Origin: Flavobacteriaceae bacterium | GTDB lineage: Bacteria > Bacteroidota > Bacteroidia > Flavobacteriales > Flavobacteriaceae | DNA length: 64,000 nt | Direction of reading: 5' to 3' | NCBI GenBank assembly: GCA_013373385.1 | Contig: JABXHX010000025.1 | Location: 1-64,000 of the forward strand | Shown: positions 8,503-17,086 of the stretch, one piece after another | Layout: every line of letters begins with the position of its first letter | Position numbering within the stretch: position 1 is the stretch's first letter | Translations under genes and position numbers: made by a program | Notes under the pieces: model-generated | Seen by the model: only the letters and a program-made list of their open reading frames with translations | What the model was told of the DNA's origin: nothing | Databases searched by the model: none

Positions 8503-10998
8503 ATGAAAAAATTAGTCCTACTATTTTTATTTGTTGCTTCTGTAGCAACAGCACAACAAGTAGATTTATCGTATTATTTACCAAAAGGTGTTAGCTATAA
8601 TAGCGCCATACCAACACCAAAATCTGTTATTGGCCATGAGGTTGGTGAGTGGCATATAACACATGATAAGTTGGTAGAATACATGAAGGCTTTAGCAAAA
8701 GTATCCGATAGAATTACATTAGAAAATCGCGGAACTACTTTTGAGGGCAGACCTTTGTTGTTGTTAACGATTACACATCCTAATAATCATCACAAAATAG
8801 AAAACATTAGACAGCGTCATATTGATGCGACCAACAATGCTACTTTAGATGTTTCTAATGACCCCATTGTGGTATACCAAGGATTTTCTATCCATGGCAA
8901 TGAGTCAAGTGGTTCAAATGCAGCATTAGCTGTTGCATATTATTTAGCAGCTGCAGAAGGCGTAGCCATAGATAATTTATTAAAAAATACTGTGATATTA
9001 TTTGACCCTTCATTTAATCCGGATGGATTGCAACGTTTTGCGTATTGGGCAAATACAAATAAGGCGAGTAATATCAATCCTGATCCAAATGATAGAGAAT
9101 ATCATGAGGTTTGGCCTGGAGGAAGAACCAACCACTATTGGTTTGACATGAATAGAGATTGGTTGCCAGTACAATTGCCAGAATCTAGAGCGCGTATTGC
9201 TTCGTTTCATAAATGGTTGCCAAATATTTTAACCGATCATCACGAAATGGGATCAAATTCTTCGTTTTTCTTTCAACCTGGAATTCCGTCTAGAACTAAT
9301 CCGTTAACACCACAGTTAAATCAAGACTTAACCAAAGAAATAGCAGCATATCATGCGAAAGCATTAGATAAAATTGGTTCTTTGTATTATTCTGAAGAGA
9401 GTTTTGATGATTTTTATTACGGAAAAGGATCTACTTTTCCAGATGTAAATGGAAGTATCGGGATTTTATTTGAGCAAGGAAGTTCTCGCGGTCATGCACA
9501 AGAAACAGTAAACGGAATTTTAACATTTCCGTTTACAATAAGAAACCAATTTACAGCAGCATTATCTACGCTAGAGGCTGCCAGTAAAATGCGTGTTAAG
9601 ATTAAAAAGTACCAGCAAAACTTTTATAAAAAAGCAAAAAGAGAAAGCGCAAAAACCAAAGCCATTGTTTTTGGTGATGAAAAAGATGCAGCAAAAACCT
9701 ATCATTTAGCAGAAATTTTAAAGCGACATAACATTAAGTTTAATGAGGTGAAATCTGATTTCACTTCAAAAGGAAAAAGGTATAAAAAAGGATACAGCTA
9801 TGTGATTCCGATGAATCAAAAAAATAGCCGTTTGGTAAAAGCCATGTTTCAGAAAACGACCAAGTTTACAGACAGTTTGTTTTACGATATTTCTGCATGG
9901 ACATTTCCGTTGGCATTTAATTTAGATTACGAAGAAAACATTTCAAATAGCCGAATTGGTAAAGAAGTAACCAATTTAGAAATGCCAAAAGGTTCGGTTG
10001 TTTTTAAAAGCGATTATGGGTATTTAATGCCTTGGAATGAGTATTACAGTCCGAAAGCATTGAATGCAATTCTAGATAAAGGAATTAGAGTAAAAGTAGC
10101 CATGAAGCAATTTAAGAATGGTGGTAGAGCTTATGATTATGGGACCATTTTTATTCCAGTTCAAAATCAAAAATTAAATAGCAGAGATTTGTTTGTATTT
10201 TTAGAAAAAGTAGCCAAGAAAAGTCACTTGCAAATGTATGGAACTAGTACAGGATTAAATGACGGAATTGATTTAGGGTCTAATAATTTTAGAAATGTGA
10301 CACCTAAAAAAGTAGCAGTTTTGGTAGGTAGAGGTTTTTCTAGTTACGATGCCGGAGAAATTTGGCATTTATTTGATACTAGGTACAATATGAAGATTAC
10401 AAAACTAGATACTGATTATGCAAGTAGAGTAGATTTAAGTAAATACACAACCATTATTGCAAATGGTAGCACAAGTGATAAAGCTTTAGAAAACAAATTA
10501 AAAACTTGGGTAAGAAATGGAGGTACTTTAATTGGATTCCGTCATACAACTAGATGGTTATCTTCTAGAAAGTTCATGAACTTAGAGTTTCAATCAGCTA
10601 AAAGTCCAACAGCACCAGTATCTTTTGAAAATAAAAATTTGCAATCTGGTGCACAAGTAATTGGCGGAGCCATTTTTAATACCAAGTTAGATTTATCTCA
10701 TCCTATCAATTTTGGATATAAGAATAACACTTTACCAATGTTTAGAAACACAACTATTTTTGTAAAACCTAACAAACGTAGTTATAACAACCCGATACAG
10801 TATACCAATAGTCCGTTATTAGCGGGTTATATTTCTAAACCTAATTTAGAACAGTTAAAGAATACAGTGCCTTTTCAGATTCAACGAAACGGTAGAGGTA
10901 GAGTGGTGGCTTTTACAGACAACACCAATTTTAGAGCATTTTGGTACGGAACAAACAAGTTGTTAATGAATGCAATTTTCTTTAGTAATTCTATGTAA
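8503..10998 (+). CDS. secreted M14 family zinc carboxypeptidase-like protein
   Basis: signal peptide MKKLVLLFLFVASVATAQQ at 8503 (preferred over 8440 start); HGNESSGSNAAL (HxxE zinc motif), NPDGLQRFAYWAN. Confidence 0.85.
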   Translation: MKKLVLLFLFVASVATAQQVDLSYYLPKGVSYNSAIPTPKSVIGHEVGEWHITHDKLVEYMKALAKVSDRITLENRGTTFEGRPLLLLTITHPNNHHKIENIRQRHIDATNNATLDVSNDPIVVYQGFSIHGNESSGSNAALAVAYYLAAAEGVAIDNLLKNTVILFDPSFNPDGLQRFAYWANTNKASNINPDPNDREYHEVWPGGRTNHYWFDMNRDWLPVQLPESRARIASFHKWLPNILTDHHEMGSNSSFFFQPGIPSRTNPLTPQLNQDLTKEIAAYHAKALDKIGSLYYSEESFDDFYYGKGSTFPDVNGSIGILFEQGSSRGHAQETVNGILTFPFTIRNQFTAALSTLEAASKMRVKIKKYQQNFYKKAKRESAKTKAIVFGDEKDAAKTYHLAEILKRHNIKFNEVKSDFTSKGKRYKKGYSYVIPMNQKNSRLVKAMFQKTTKFTDSLFYDISAWTFPLAFNLDYEENISNSRIGKEVTNLEMPKGSVVFKSDYGYLMPWNEYYSPKALNAILDKGIRVKVAMKQFKNGGRAYDYGTIFIPVQNQKLNSRDLFVFLEKVAKKSHLQMYGTSTGLNDGIDLGSNNFRNVTPKKVAVLVGRGFSSYDAGEIWHLFDTRYNMKITKLDTDYASRVDLSKYTTIIANGSTSDKALENKLKTWVRNGGTLIGFRHTTRWLSSRKFMNLEFQSAKSPTAPVSFENKNLQSGAQVIGGAIFNTKLDLSHPINFGYKNNTLPMFRNTTIFVKPNKRSYNNPIQYTNSPLLAGYISKPNLEQLKNTVPFQIQRNGRGRVVAFTDNTNFRAFWYGTNKLLMNAIFFSNSM

Positions 10999-11019
10999 AA
11001 CTTAGTGAGAATAAATTTA

Positions 11020-11050
11020 AAAAACTCTTGATTTTTCAAGAGTTTTTTTG
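11020..11050 (+). terminator. intrinsic terminator after M14 peptidase gene
   Basis: AAAAAACTCTTGA-TTT-TCAAGAGTTTTTTT. Confidence 0.8.
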
Positions 11051-11097
11051 TAACAAACTTTACAGATACTCGTCATATAAACGAATATAAAATAACT

Positions 11098-11256
11098 ATG
11101 AGTTTATTAAGAGTATTATTAGCCATCTTTTTTCCACCGCTTTCTGTTATAGATAAAGGGTGTGGTTCTTTTGTAATTATCTTTTTGCTGACACTTTGTG
11201 GATGGATTCCTGGTGTTATTGGAGCATTAGTGATTTTAAATAATCCAAAAAATTAG
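11098..11256 (+). CDS. YqaE/Pmp3 family small membrane protein (52 aa, missing from ORF track)
   Basis: MSLLRVLLAIFFPPLSVIDKGCGSFVIIFLLTLCGWIPGVIGALVILNNPKN; classic Pmp3/UPF0057 pattern with two TM segments. Confidence 0.85.
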   Translation: MSLLRVLLAIFFPPLSVIDKGCGSFVIIFLLTLCGWIPGVIGALVILNNPKN

Positions 11257-11321
11257 ATAATTGGATAAATAGAATGATTAGATTTTAAGATTGCTTTTTA
11301 CTAACACCTAATTACTAATTG

Positions 11322-11660
11322 CTATTTCACCTGCTCGCCATTTTTTATTTGCTTAGAAGCCTGCAGTAATACCACATTGCCTTCCTCATTATAAATACCT
11401 AGCACTAGGCATTCGCTGCTAAAGTTAGCAATTTGTCTTGGTTTAAAGTTTACAATTGAAGTTACTTGGCGATTCAATAAATCTTCTTTGGTATATAAAT
11501 CTGTAATTTGTGCACTCGACTTTTTAATACCTAAATCACCAAAATCTATATGTAACTGATAGGCAGGTTTTCTTGCTTTAGGAAAATCATTGACTTCTAT
11601 AATGGTTCCTACTCTAATATCAACTTTTAAAAAGTCTTCAAATAAAATTTCTTTAACCAT
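11322..11660 (-). CDS. csaA: tRNA-binding domain protein, CsaA-like
   Basis: 112 aa; FLKVDIRVGTIIEVNDFPKARKPAYQLHIDFG...KKSSAQIT. Confidence 0.9.
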   Translation of the reverse strand: MVKEILFEDFLKVDIRVGTIIEVNDFPKARKPAYQLHIDFGDLGIKKSSAQITDLYTKEDLLNRQVTSIVNFKPRQIANFSSECLVLGIYNEEGNVVLLQASKQIKNGEQVK

Positions 11661-11663
11661 AGC

Positions 11664-12110
11664 TTATTGTTTTACTGGATAAGGTCTAAATGTATATGAT
11701 TTCTGAACAATTTTCCAGCTTCCTTTGTATTTTAATAATAAGAAATAATCAGTATACATTCTACCATAATTGGGCATTAAAATTTCTACTTTGGCAGAAG
11801 CTGCATTGTTTTCGTAATCTATGGCAATAATTCTACCAATTCGATTCGATTTTTTACCTTTTTTTATATTAGCAATATACCGTTTTCCAGAACGAGCCCA
11901 AGCGCTATCTCCACGTACGGTATATAATTTAAAATCTGGGTGAAAAGCTCTTTTTAAGCGATCTGGTTGTCCATTAGCAGTGCCTTCAATATAATCCATC
12001 AAAGTGGTTCTTATCATTTCTATTTCTGATTTTTTATTTTTCTCTTGAGCGGTTATTGATAGCGAAATAATTAAGCAAATCAATGTAGCTAGGTTTTTGA
12101 ATGATTTCAT
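11664..12110 (-). CDS. secreted NTF2-like / putative lumazine-binding family protein
   Basis: 148 aa; signal peptide, SnoaL/NTF2-like pattern (FHPDFKLYTVRGD... WKIVQKSY). Confidence 0.7.
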   Translation of the reverse strand: MKSFKNLATLICLIISLSITAQEKNKKSEIEMIRTTLMDYIEGTANGQPDRLKRAFHPDFKLYTVRGDSAWARSGKRYIANIKKGKKSNRIGRIIAIDYENNAASAKVEILMPNYGRMYTDYFLLLKYKGSWKIVQKSYTFRPYPVKQ

Positions 12111-12111
12111 A

Positions 12112-12651
12112 TTAAATCCAGTTTTTTCTTTTTAATAAGTTTTCTATATGTGCGTAGTGATGATTGCAATGCCAAGCATAAATAGCAATGTTTTTCTTTA
12201 AAGAAACAGTATCTCCACTTTCAGGATGGATAAACGTTTTATTCAAATCGTCATCTGTCAACCCTTTCAGTAAATATACCCATTTTGCATGAACTGCGTA
12301 GATAAAATTGATGGCCAATGCAATTGGAGCGTTTTTAGTATCAAAAATCTCTGCCCATCTTTCTTCAAAGTAAGGTTTGATTGTAGGTTGATTTTCAGTA
12401 AGTGTCCATTTAAAACGAATGTAACTATTTACATGACTATCTCCACAATGATGCACTGTTTGTCTAATCGTCCAACCACCTTTACGATAGGGAGTTTCCA
12501 ATTGTTCATCTGATAAATTACGGACTAAGGCCTCTATTTTTTTCGGAAAATACTCAATAGTCTGAATCCAGTTTTGAATATTTTCTTTAGTGATTTCTGT
12601 TGGTAATTGTACTTTGCCAATCGGATATTTTAATTGTTCTAAATTAATCAA
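12112..12651 (-). CDS. DinB/YfiT-like putative metal-dependent hydrolase (bacillithiol-transferase-like)
   Basis: 179 aa; LEQLKYPIGKVQLP..., GGWTIRQTVHHCGDSHVNSYIRFKW, WHCNHHYAHIENL. Confidence 0.8.
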   Translation of the reverse strand: MINLEQLKYPIGKVQLPTEITKENIQNWIQTIEYFPKKIEALVRNLSDEQLETPYRKGGWTIRQTVHHCGDSHVNSYIRFKWTLTENQPTIKPYFEERWAEIFDTKNAPIALAINFIYAVHAKWVYLLKGLTDDDLNKTFIHPESGDTVSLKKNIAIYAWHCNHHYAHIENLLKRKNWI

Positions 12652-13321
12652 GTGTATAGTTCTTTAAAAATTGCTTAGCTCTTTTATTATCAGCATCTAA
12701 GGTAAGTACTTTTTTAAAACAATTTACAGCATTGGTTGTGTCTCTACTTGCCCAATAAGCTTCTCCTAAACTATCATACACATTTGCACTTTTTGGATGC
12801 AAAGCAACATTCATTTTAAAAATTTCTATCGCTTTGTTGTGATTGTTTTTTCTCAAAGCGCGATATCCTTTTAAATTAATGTCATCTTCTCGAATACTTC
12901 TGCTATTAGGGTTGTTCTTTTTTACGAGTAAATATCCTTCTAAGGCCTTGTCATATTGTTCATTATCAAAATATTCTTTGGGTGTTTTCTGACCTTCTTC
13001 TAACTTAGAAAAATAAATAGTATTTCCTTTGTGTTCTCTCTTTTCTGCAAGCTTTATATAGGTGGTTGGTTTGGTTACAAAAATAAATTTTTCGTTCATT
13101 TCTCTAAGATAAAAAGTACTATCGTTAACCTTTAAAGGTTTGATATCTTTTGTTCCTCTCCATTTTACAAATAATTGACTGTCTGTAAAGTAGACAGAAA
13201 TAATTTCATTTGTATTAAATAAATAGTTTCCACTAAAGGTTGAGATAAATTCAGGTGAGTTTTTTGAGTTATTACAGCTAATAAAAAGAGTGATAAAAAA
13301 GAGTAAAAGAAGGCGTTTCAT
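12644..13321 (-). CDS. TPR-repeat lipoprotein
   Basis: start at MKRLLLLFFITLFISCNN (lipobox); C-terminal TPR (AIEIFKMNVALHPKSANVYDSLGEAYWASRDTTNAVNCFKKVLTLD). Confidence 0.75.
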   Translation of the reverse strand: MKRLLLLFFITLFISCNNSKNSPEFISTFSGNYLFNTNEIISVYFTDSQLFVKWRGTKDIKPLKVNDSTFYLREMNEKFIFVTKPTTYIKLAEKREHKGNTIYFSKLEEGQKTPKEYFDNEQYDKALEGYLLVKKNNPNSRSIREDDINLKGYRALRKNNHNKAIEIFKMNVALHPKSANVYDSLGEAYWASRDTTNAVNCFKKVLTLDADNKRAKQFLKNYTLD

Positions 13322-13440
13322 ATACAGTGCGATTTTATATTTAATCAATTAGACTAAGCTAAATAGTTGTTTGTTACACGAAAATAAAAAATAGTTTGTA
13401 AACAAAATTGTCTATATTTAGAAAATAAAAATTATATTTT

Positions 13441-13845
13441 ATGGCTAAACTTATAAAACCACTAATGCTTATTGCTGTTTTTGGTCTAATGGCTTTTACT
13501 TCTTTAAAATCAGAAGAAGCTATTTATACCTCAATTCATACAGTAAAAGACTCAAAAATTAAGATACCTAAAGAGGTACAAAAGATTATTGATAAAAAAT
13601 GCATGGGCTGTCATAAGCCAGATTCAAGAAACAGAAAAGGAAAGAAAAAATTACAATGGGAAAAACTAGTAAAACTAGACAAAAAAGGGCAGAAAAAATT
13701 TGTAGGTGCATTGTTTGAAGTTTTAGAAGAGCAAAGTATGCCGCCAAAGAGGATGTTACAGAGATATCCAAAAATGAAATTAACAGCAAAAGAATCTGCT
13801 GTTTTATTAGCTTGGGCAGAAAAGCTAGAGAAAAAACTTAAATAA
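13441..13845 (+). CDS. heme-binding domain-containing secreted protein
   Basis: 134 aa; N-terminal hydrophobic segment, single CMGCH heme motif, SMPPKRMLQRYPKMKLTAKE...LLAWAEK. Confidence 0.75.
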   Translation: MAKLIKPLMLIAVFGLMAFTSLKSEEAIYTSIHTVKDSKIKIPKEVQKIIDKKCMGCHKPDSRNRKGKKKLQWEKLVKLDKKGQKKFVGALFEVLEEQSMPPKRMLQRYPKMKLTAKESAVLLAWAEKLEKKLK

Positions 13846-13874
13846 AAAAAGCACTCTTTAGAGTGCTTTTTTTA
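13844..13874. terminator. bidirectional intrinsic terminator
   Basis: AAAAAAAGCACTC-TTTA-GAGTGCTTTTTTT between convergent genes. Confidence 0.85.
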
Positions 13875-13875
13875 T

Positions 13876-14664
13876 TTATTTAAATGTTTCTAAAAACCGA
13901 AACACTTTATTCCAAGTATCGTCAACAGCAGTTTTAGTTCTAACAGCAACAAGCATTGAAGAGCCATGAACTCCATCTTTAGCAATATAAGTTTGATGGT
14001 TAAATTCGGTAGCTAAATTAAATTGCTTTTTTACACTTTCAATTCCCATTTCTTTAGATGGTCTTAATAATAGCAATGGAGTTTTTAAAGTTTTTAATAA
14101 ATTATCGGCATTGCAATCTTTCATTGGCCCTCCAGAAGCAGGAGAAAAAGCAAGTACGCCGTGAATTTTATTTTGATGGTTATGGGCTAATTTAATAGCT
14201 AAAGCTGCACTGTAACTACTCCCCCAAACAATTTTTTTACCTTGATAGCCTTGTTTTGATATATACAGTAAGGCGGCTTCTAAATCTGGGTAAGCTTCGC
14301 AATAACTATAATTTTTATAAGTAGAACCAGCCAGTGTTCTGTTGTAGTTTCCAAATAATTGTCCGCCAGATCGTTGGTCTATAGCAAGTACATTAAATCC
14401 TTTTGCTGTCAATTTAGGAATAATAGTACTATACTCGCCTTTAGCATTTGATCTAGCTTGGTGAAATAAAAGAATTATTGGCTGAGATTTATTTTGTTCG
14501 TATAAATCTCCCACAACTTTCATGCTGTCTTTAGCATAAAAGCTAACTTCTTTACCTGTTGTTTTTACAGTTAAAGGTGTTGTATCTTTTTTCTTTTCTT
14601 TACAAGAACTTACTACAAGAATACTTACCAAACTTATAACAAATAGTTTTTTATATGTATTCAT
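13876..14664 (-). CDS. alpha/beta hydrolase lipoprotein
   Basis: start at MNTYKKLFVISLVSILVVSSCKE (lipobox); GSSYSAALAIKLAH nucleophile elbow. Confidence 0.75.
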   Translation of the reverse strand: MNTYKKLFVISLVSILVVSSCKEKKKDTTPLTVKTTGKEVSFYAKDSMKVVGDLYEQNKSQPIILLFHQARSNAKGEYSTIIPKLTAKGFNVLAIDQRSGGQLFGNYNRTLAGSTYKNYSYCEAYPDLEAALLYISKQGYQGKKIVWGSSYSAALAIKLAHNHQNKIHGVLAFSPASGGPMKDCNADNLLKTLKTPLLLLRPSKEMGIESVKKQFNLATEFNHQTYIAKDGVHGSSMLVAVRTKTAVDDTWNKVFRFLETFK

Positions 14665-14665
14665 T

Positions 14666-15967
14666 TTATATAGATTGTTTTTTATTAAATCGCAAAATAA
14701 AATAGCCAAGGATAGCTGAAATAAATGAGCCTATTAAAATTCCGACTTTTGCAGAATCTATAAACTTAGGGTTGTCTTTAAAAGCTAAACTAGCAATAAA
14801 AATAGCCATTGTAAAACCGATACCAGCTAAAAAGGAAACCCCAATAATTTGCTGATTGTTAATTTCAGTTGGTATTTCTATCAGTTTTATTTTTTTTGCA
14901 AGCAAAACTATACTTGATATTCCTATACTGTTGCCCAAAACTAAACAGACAACAATATTTCTAATAATTACAACATCTAGTGCTGTATTACTACTTATTG
15001 CTACCCCTGCATTAGCAAATGCAAAAATAGGAATGATAAAATAGGCTACCCAGCTATGTAACTTGTGTTCTAAATGCTGTAACGGAGATTGGTATTTGTT
15101 TGTCCAATCTTCTAGCTCGTCAATCTGTTCTATTTGTTCTTTAGATAGTATAGGTTTTTCTGATTTTGCAACATTTTTAATATTATTTGAAATGCTAATT
15201 AAGTTATCTAAAAAAACACTGGTGCTAATTCTTTGTCTTACAGGAACAGAAAAGGCTAGTAAAATACCAGCAACAGTAGGATGTATACCAGATTTTAAAA
15301 ATAAGACCCAAATTATAACTCCAAAAGACAGCATTAAAAACTTTGAATAGTATCCTTTAAAAGAAAGTAAATAAAGAATAGCTAATAATACAAGCGCACT
15401 AATAATCATAGCACCATTTAAATTGCCGCTATAAAATAAAGCAATAACCAATACTGCACCTATGTCGTCAACAATCGCAAAAGCAGTTAAGAATACTTTT
15501 AGGCTTAAAGGCACTCTATTACCTAAAAGCTTTAATATGGCTAAAGAAAAAGCAATATCTGTTGCCATAGGAATACCCCAACCTTTAAAAGTTTCTGGGT
15601 TTTGGTTTAAAACCATAAACAAAGCAACTGGAACAAGCATGCCTCCTAGAGCGCCAAATAATGGAAAAGCTATTTTTTTAACCGAATTTAATTCTCCAAT
15701 AAGCAATTCTCTTTTGATTTCTAATCCTATTAAGAAAAAAAAGATTGCCATTAAACCGTCATTAACCCAAAGTAATAAGGGTTTGTTAAGGCTAAAAGTT
15801 TCTGTGGTAATTCCTATGTTGTATTGCCAGATAGATTGATATGTATCACTGTAAGGAGAATTTGCCCAAAACAATGCTACAAGTGTGGCAATCATCAATA
15901 GTATACCACTAAAACTTTCAATTTTTACAAACTTTTGAAATGGTGTTAGAAAAACTTTTTGTATCAT
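14666..15967 (-). CDS. nhaA: Na+/H+ antiporter NhaA
   Basis: FFLIGLEIKRELLIGEL, PMATDIAFSLAIL, AIVDDIGAVLVIALFYS, GIGFTMAIFIASLAF. Confidence 0.97.
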   Translation of the reverse strand: MIQKVFLTPFQKFVKIESFSGILLMIATLVALFWANSPYSDTYQSIWQYNIGITTETFSLNKPLLLWVNDGLMAIFFFLIGLEIKRELLIGELNSVKKIAFPLFGALGGMLVPVALFMVLNQNPETFKGWGIPMATDIAFSLAILKLLGNRVPLSLKVFLTAFAIVDDIGAVLVIALFYSGNLNGAMIISALVLLAILYLLSFKGYYSKFLMLSFGVIIWVLFLKSGIHPTVAGILLAFSVPVRQRISTSVFLDNLISISNNIKNVAKSEKPILSKEQIEQIDELEDWTNKYQSPLQHLEHKLHSWVAYFIIPIFAFANAGVAISSNTALDVVIIRNIVVCLVLGNSIGISSIVLLAKKIKLIEIPTEINNQQIIGVSFLAGIGFTMAIFIASLAFKDNPKFIDSAKVGILIGSFISAILGYFILRFNKKQSI

Positions 15968-16051
15968 ATTTCTGTTTTTGAACTTTTGCACTCAAACTTA
16001 CTTTAAATTTTTAGCTTTTGCAATTTGATTTTCAGATTAGAAAGTATAACA

Positions 16052-16086
16052 AACAAAAAAAGCACTCTTTTCGAGTGCTTTTTAAA
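16052..16086. terminator. intrinsic terminator
   Basis: AAAAAAAGCACTC-TTTTC-GAGTGCTTTTTAAAA. Confidence 0.75.
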
Positions 16087-16101
16087 AATTGTATGTAGTG
16101 A

Positions 16102-17031
16102 TTATTTTACATCCATTAACTCAACATCAAAGATTAAGGTTGCGTTAGGCGGTATCACTCCGCCAGCACCAGCAGCACCATAAGCCAAGTCAGATGGAAT
16201 TACTAAACGCGCTTTATCACCAACTTTTAATAGTTGAATTCCTTCATCCCAACCAGCAATAACTTGACCAACACCAATTGCAAAATCAATAGGTTGCTTT
16301 CTTTTGTAAGATGAGTCAAATACAGTTCCGTCTAACAATTGTCCTTTGTAGTGTACAGAAACCATTGCGCCTTTAGTGACCTGTTTTCCATCTCCGTTTT
16401 GTAAGATTTTGTAACGTAATCCACTAGGGGTTTCTTCATATCCTGCAGCAACGCTGTCTAATAATTCTTTTTGTTTTGCTTTTTCTTCTGCGATACGTTT
16501 TTCACGTGCACCTTCAAAAGTTCTAAATGCTTCAACAGCATTAAAAGCTTCAGCAGCTTCACCTACACGTATAATTTCTACGTCCATAGTATCATCTTGT
16601 GCTACAGCATCAACAACATCTTGCCCCTCTACAACACTTCCAAAAACTGTGTGCTTACCATCTAACCATGGAGTTGCCACATGTGTGATAAAAAATTGTG
16701 AACCATTGGTTCCTGGACCCGCATTTGCCATTGATAATTTCCCTGGGGCATCGTGTTTTAATTCAGGGTGAATTTCATCATCAAATTTGTAGCCAGGGTT
16801 TCCTGTTCCTGTTCCTTGTGGGCATCCACCTTGAATCATAAAGTCAGCAATTACTCTATGAAACTTTAATCCATTATAGTAAGGCGTTCCCTGTGGTTTT
16901 GCTGAGTTTTCTAAACTTCCTTCTGCTAAAGCAACAAAGTTACCAACAGTTCCTGGAGTTTTTTCGTGTTCTAGATTTACTAAAATGTCTCCTTTAGGAG
17001 TGATAAATTTTGCGTATATTCCGTTATTCAT
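16102..17031 (-). CDS. cytoplasmic cyclophilin-FKBP fusion peptidyl-prolyl isomerase
   Basis: 309 aa; cyclophilin ([52 protein letters not shown]) then FKBP ([45 protein letters not shown]); no signal peptide. Confidence 0.93.
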   Translation of the reverse strand: MNNGIYAKFITPKGDILVNLEHEKTPGTVGNFVALAEGSLENSAKPQGTPYYNGLKFHRVIADFMIQGGCPQGTGTGNPGYKFDDEIHPELKHDAPGKLSMANAGPGTNGSQFFITHVATPWLDGKHTVFGSVVEGQDVVDAVAQDDTMDVEIIRVGEAAEAFNAVEAFRTFEGAREKRIAEEKAKQKELLDSVAAGYEETPSGLRYKILQNGDGKQVTKGAMVSVHYKGQLLDGTVFDSSYKRKQPIDFAIGVGQVIAGWDEGIQLLKVGDKARLVIPSDLAYGAAGAGGVIPPNATLIFDVELMDVK

Positions 17032-17086
17032 GTTTATTGATTTTTCTTATTTAATATATTAGGTGCTGAAATAAATTCAGCGCAAA

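Noticed and set aside
8412-8594. 60-aa plus-strand ORF upstream of the M14 peptidase
   Set aside because: Overlaps the peptidase signal peptide in another frame; no supporting motif.
15462-15839. 125-aa plus-strand ORF
   Set aside because: Antisense to nhaA, which has unambiguous family motifs; shadow ORF from AT-rich codon bias.
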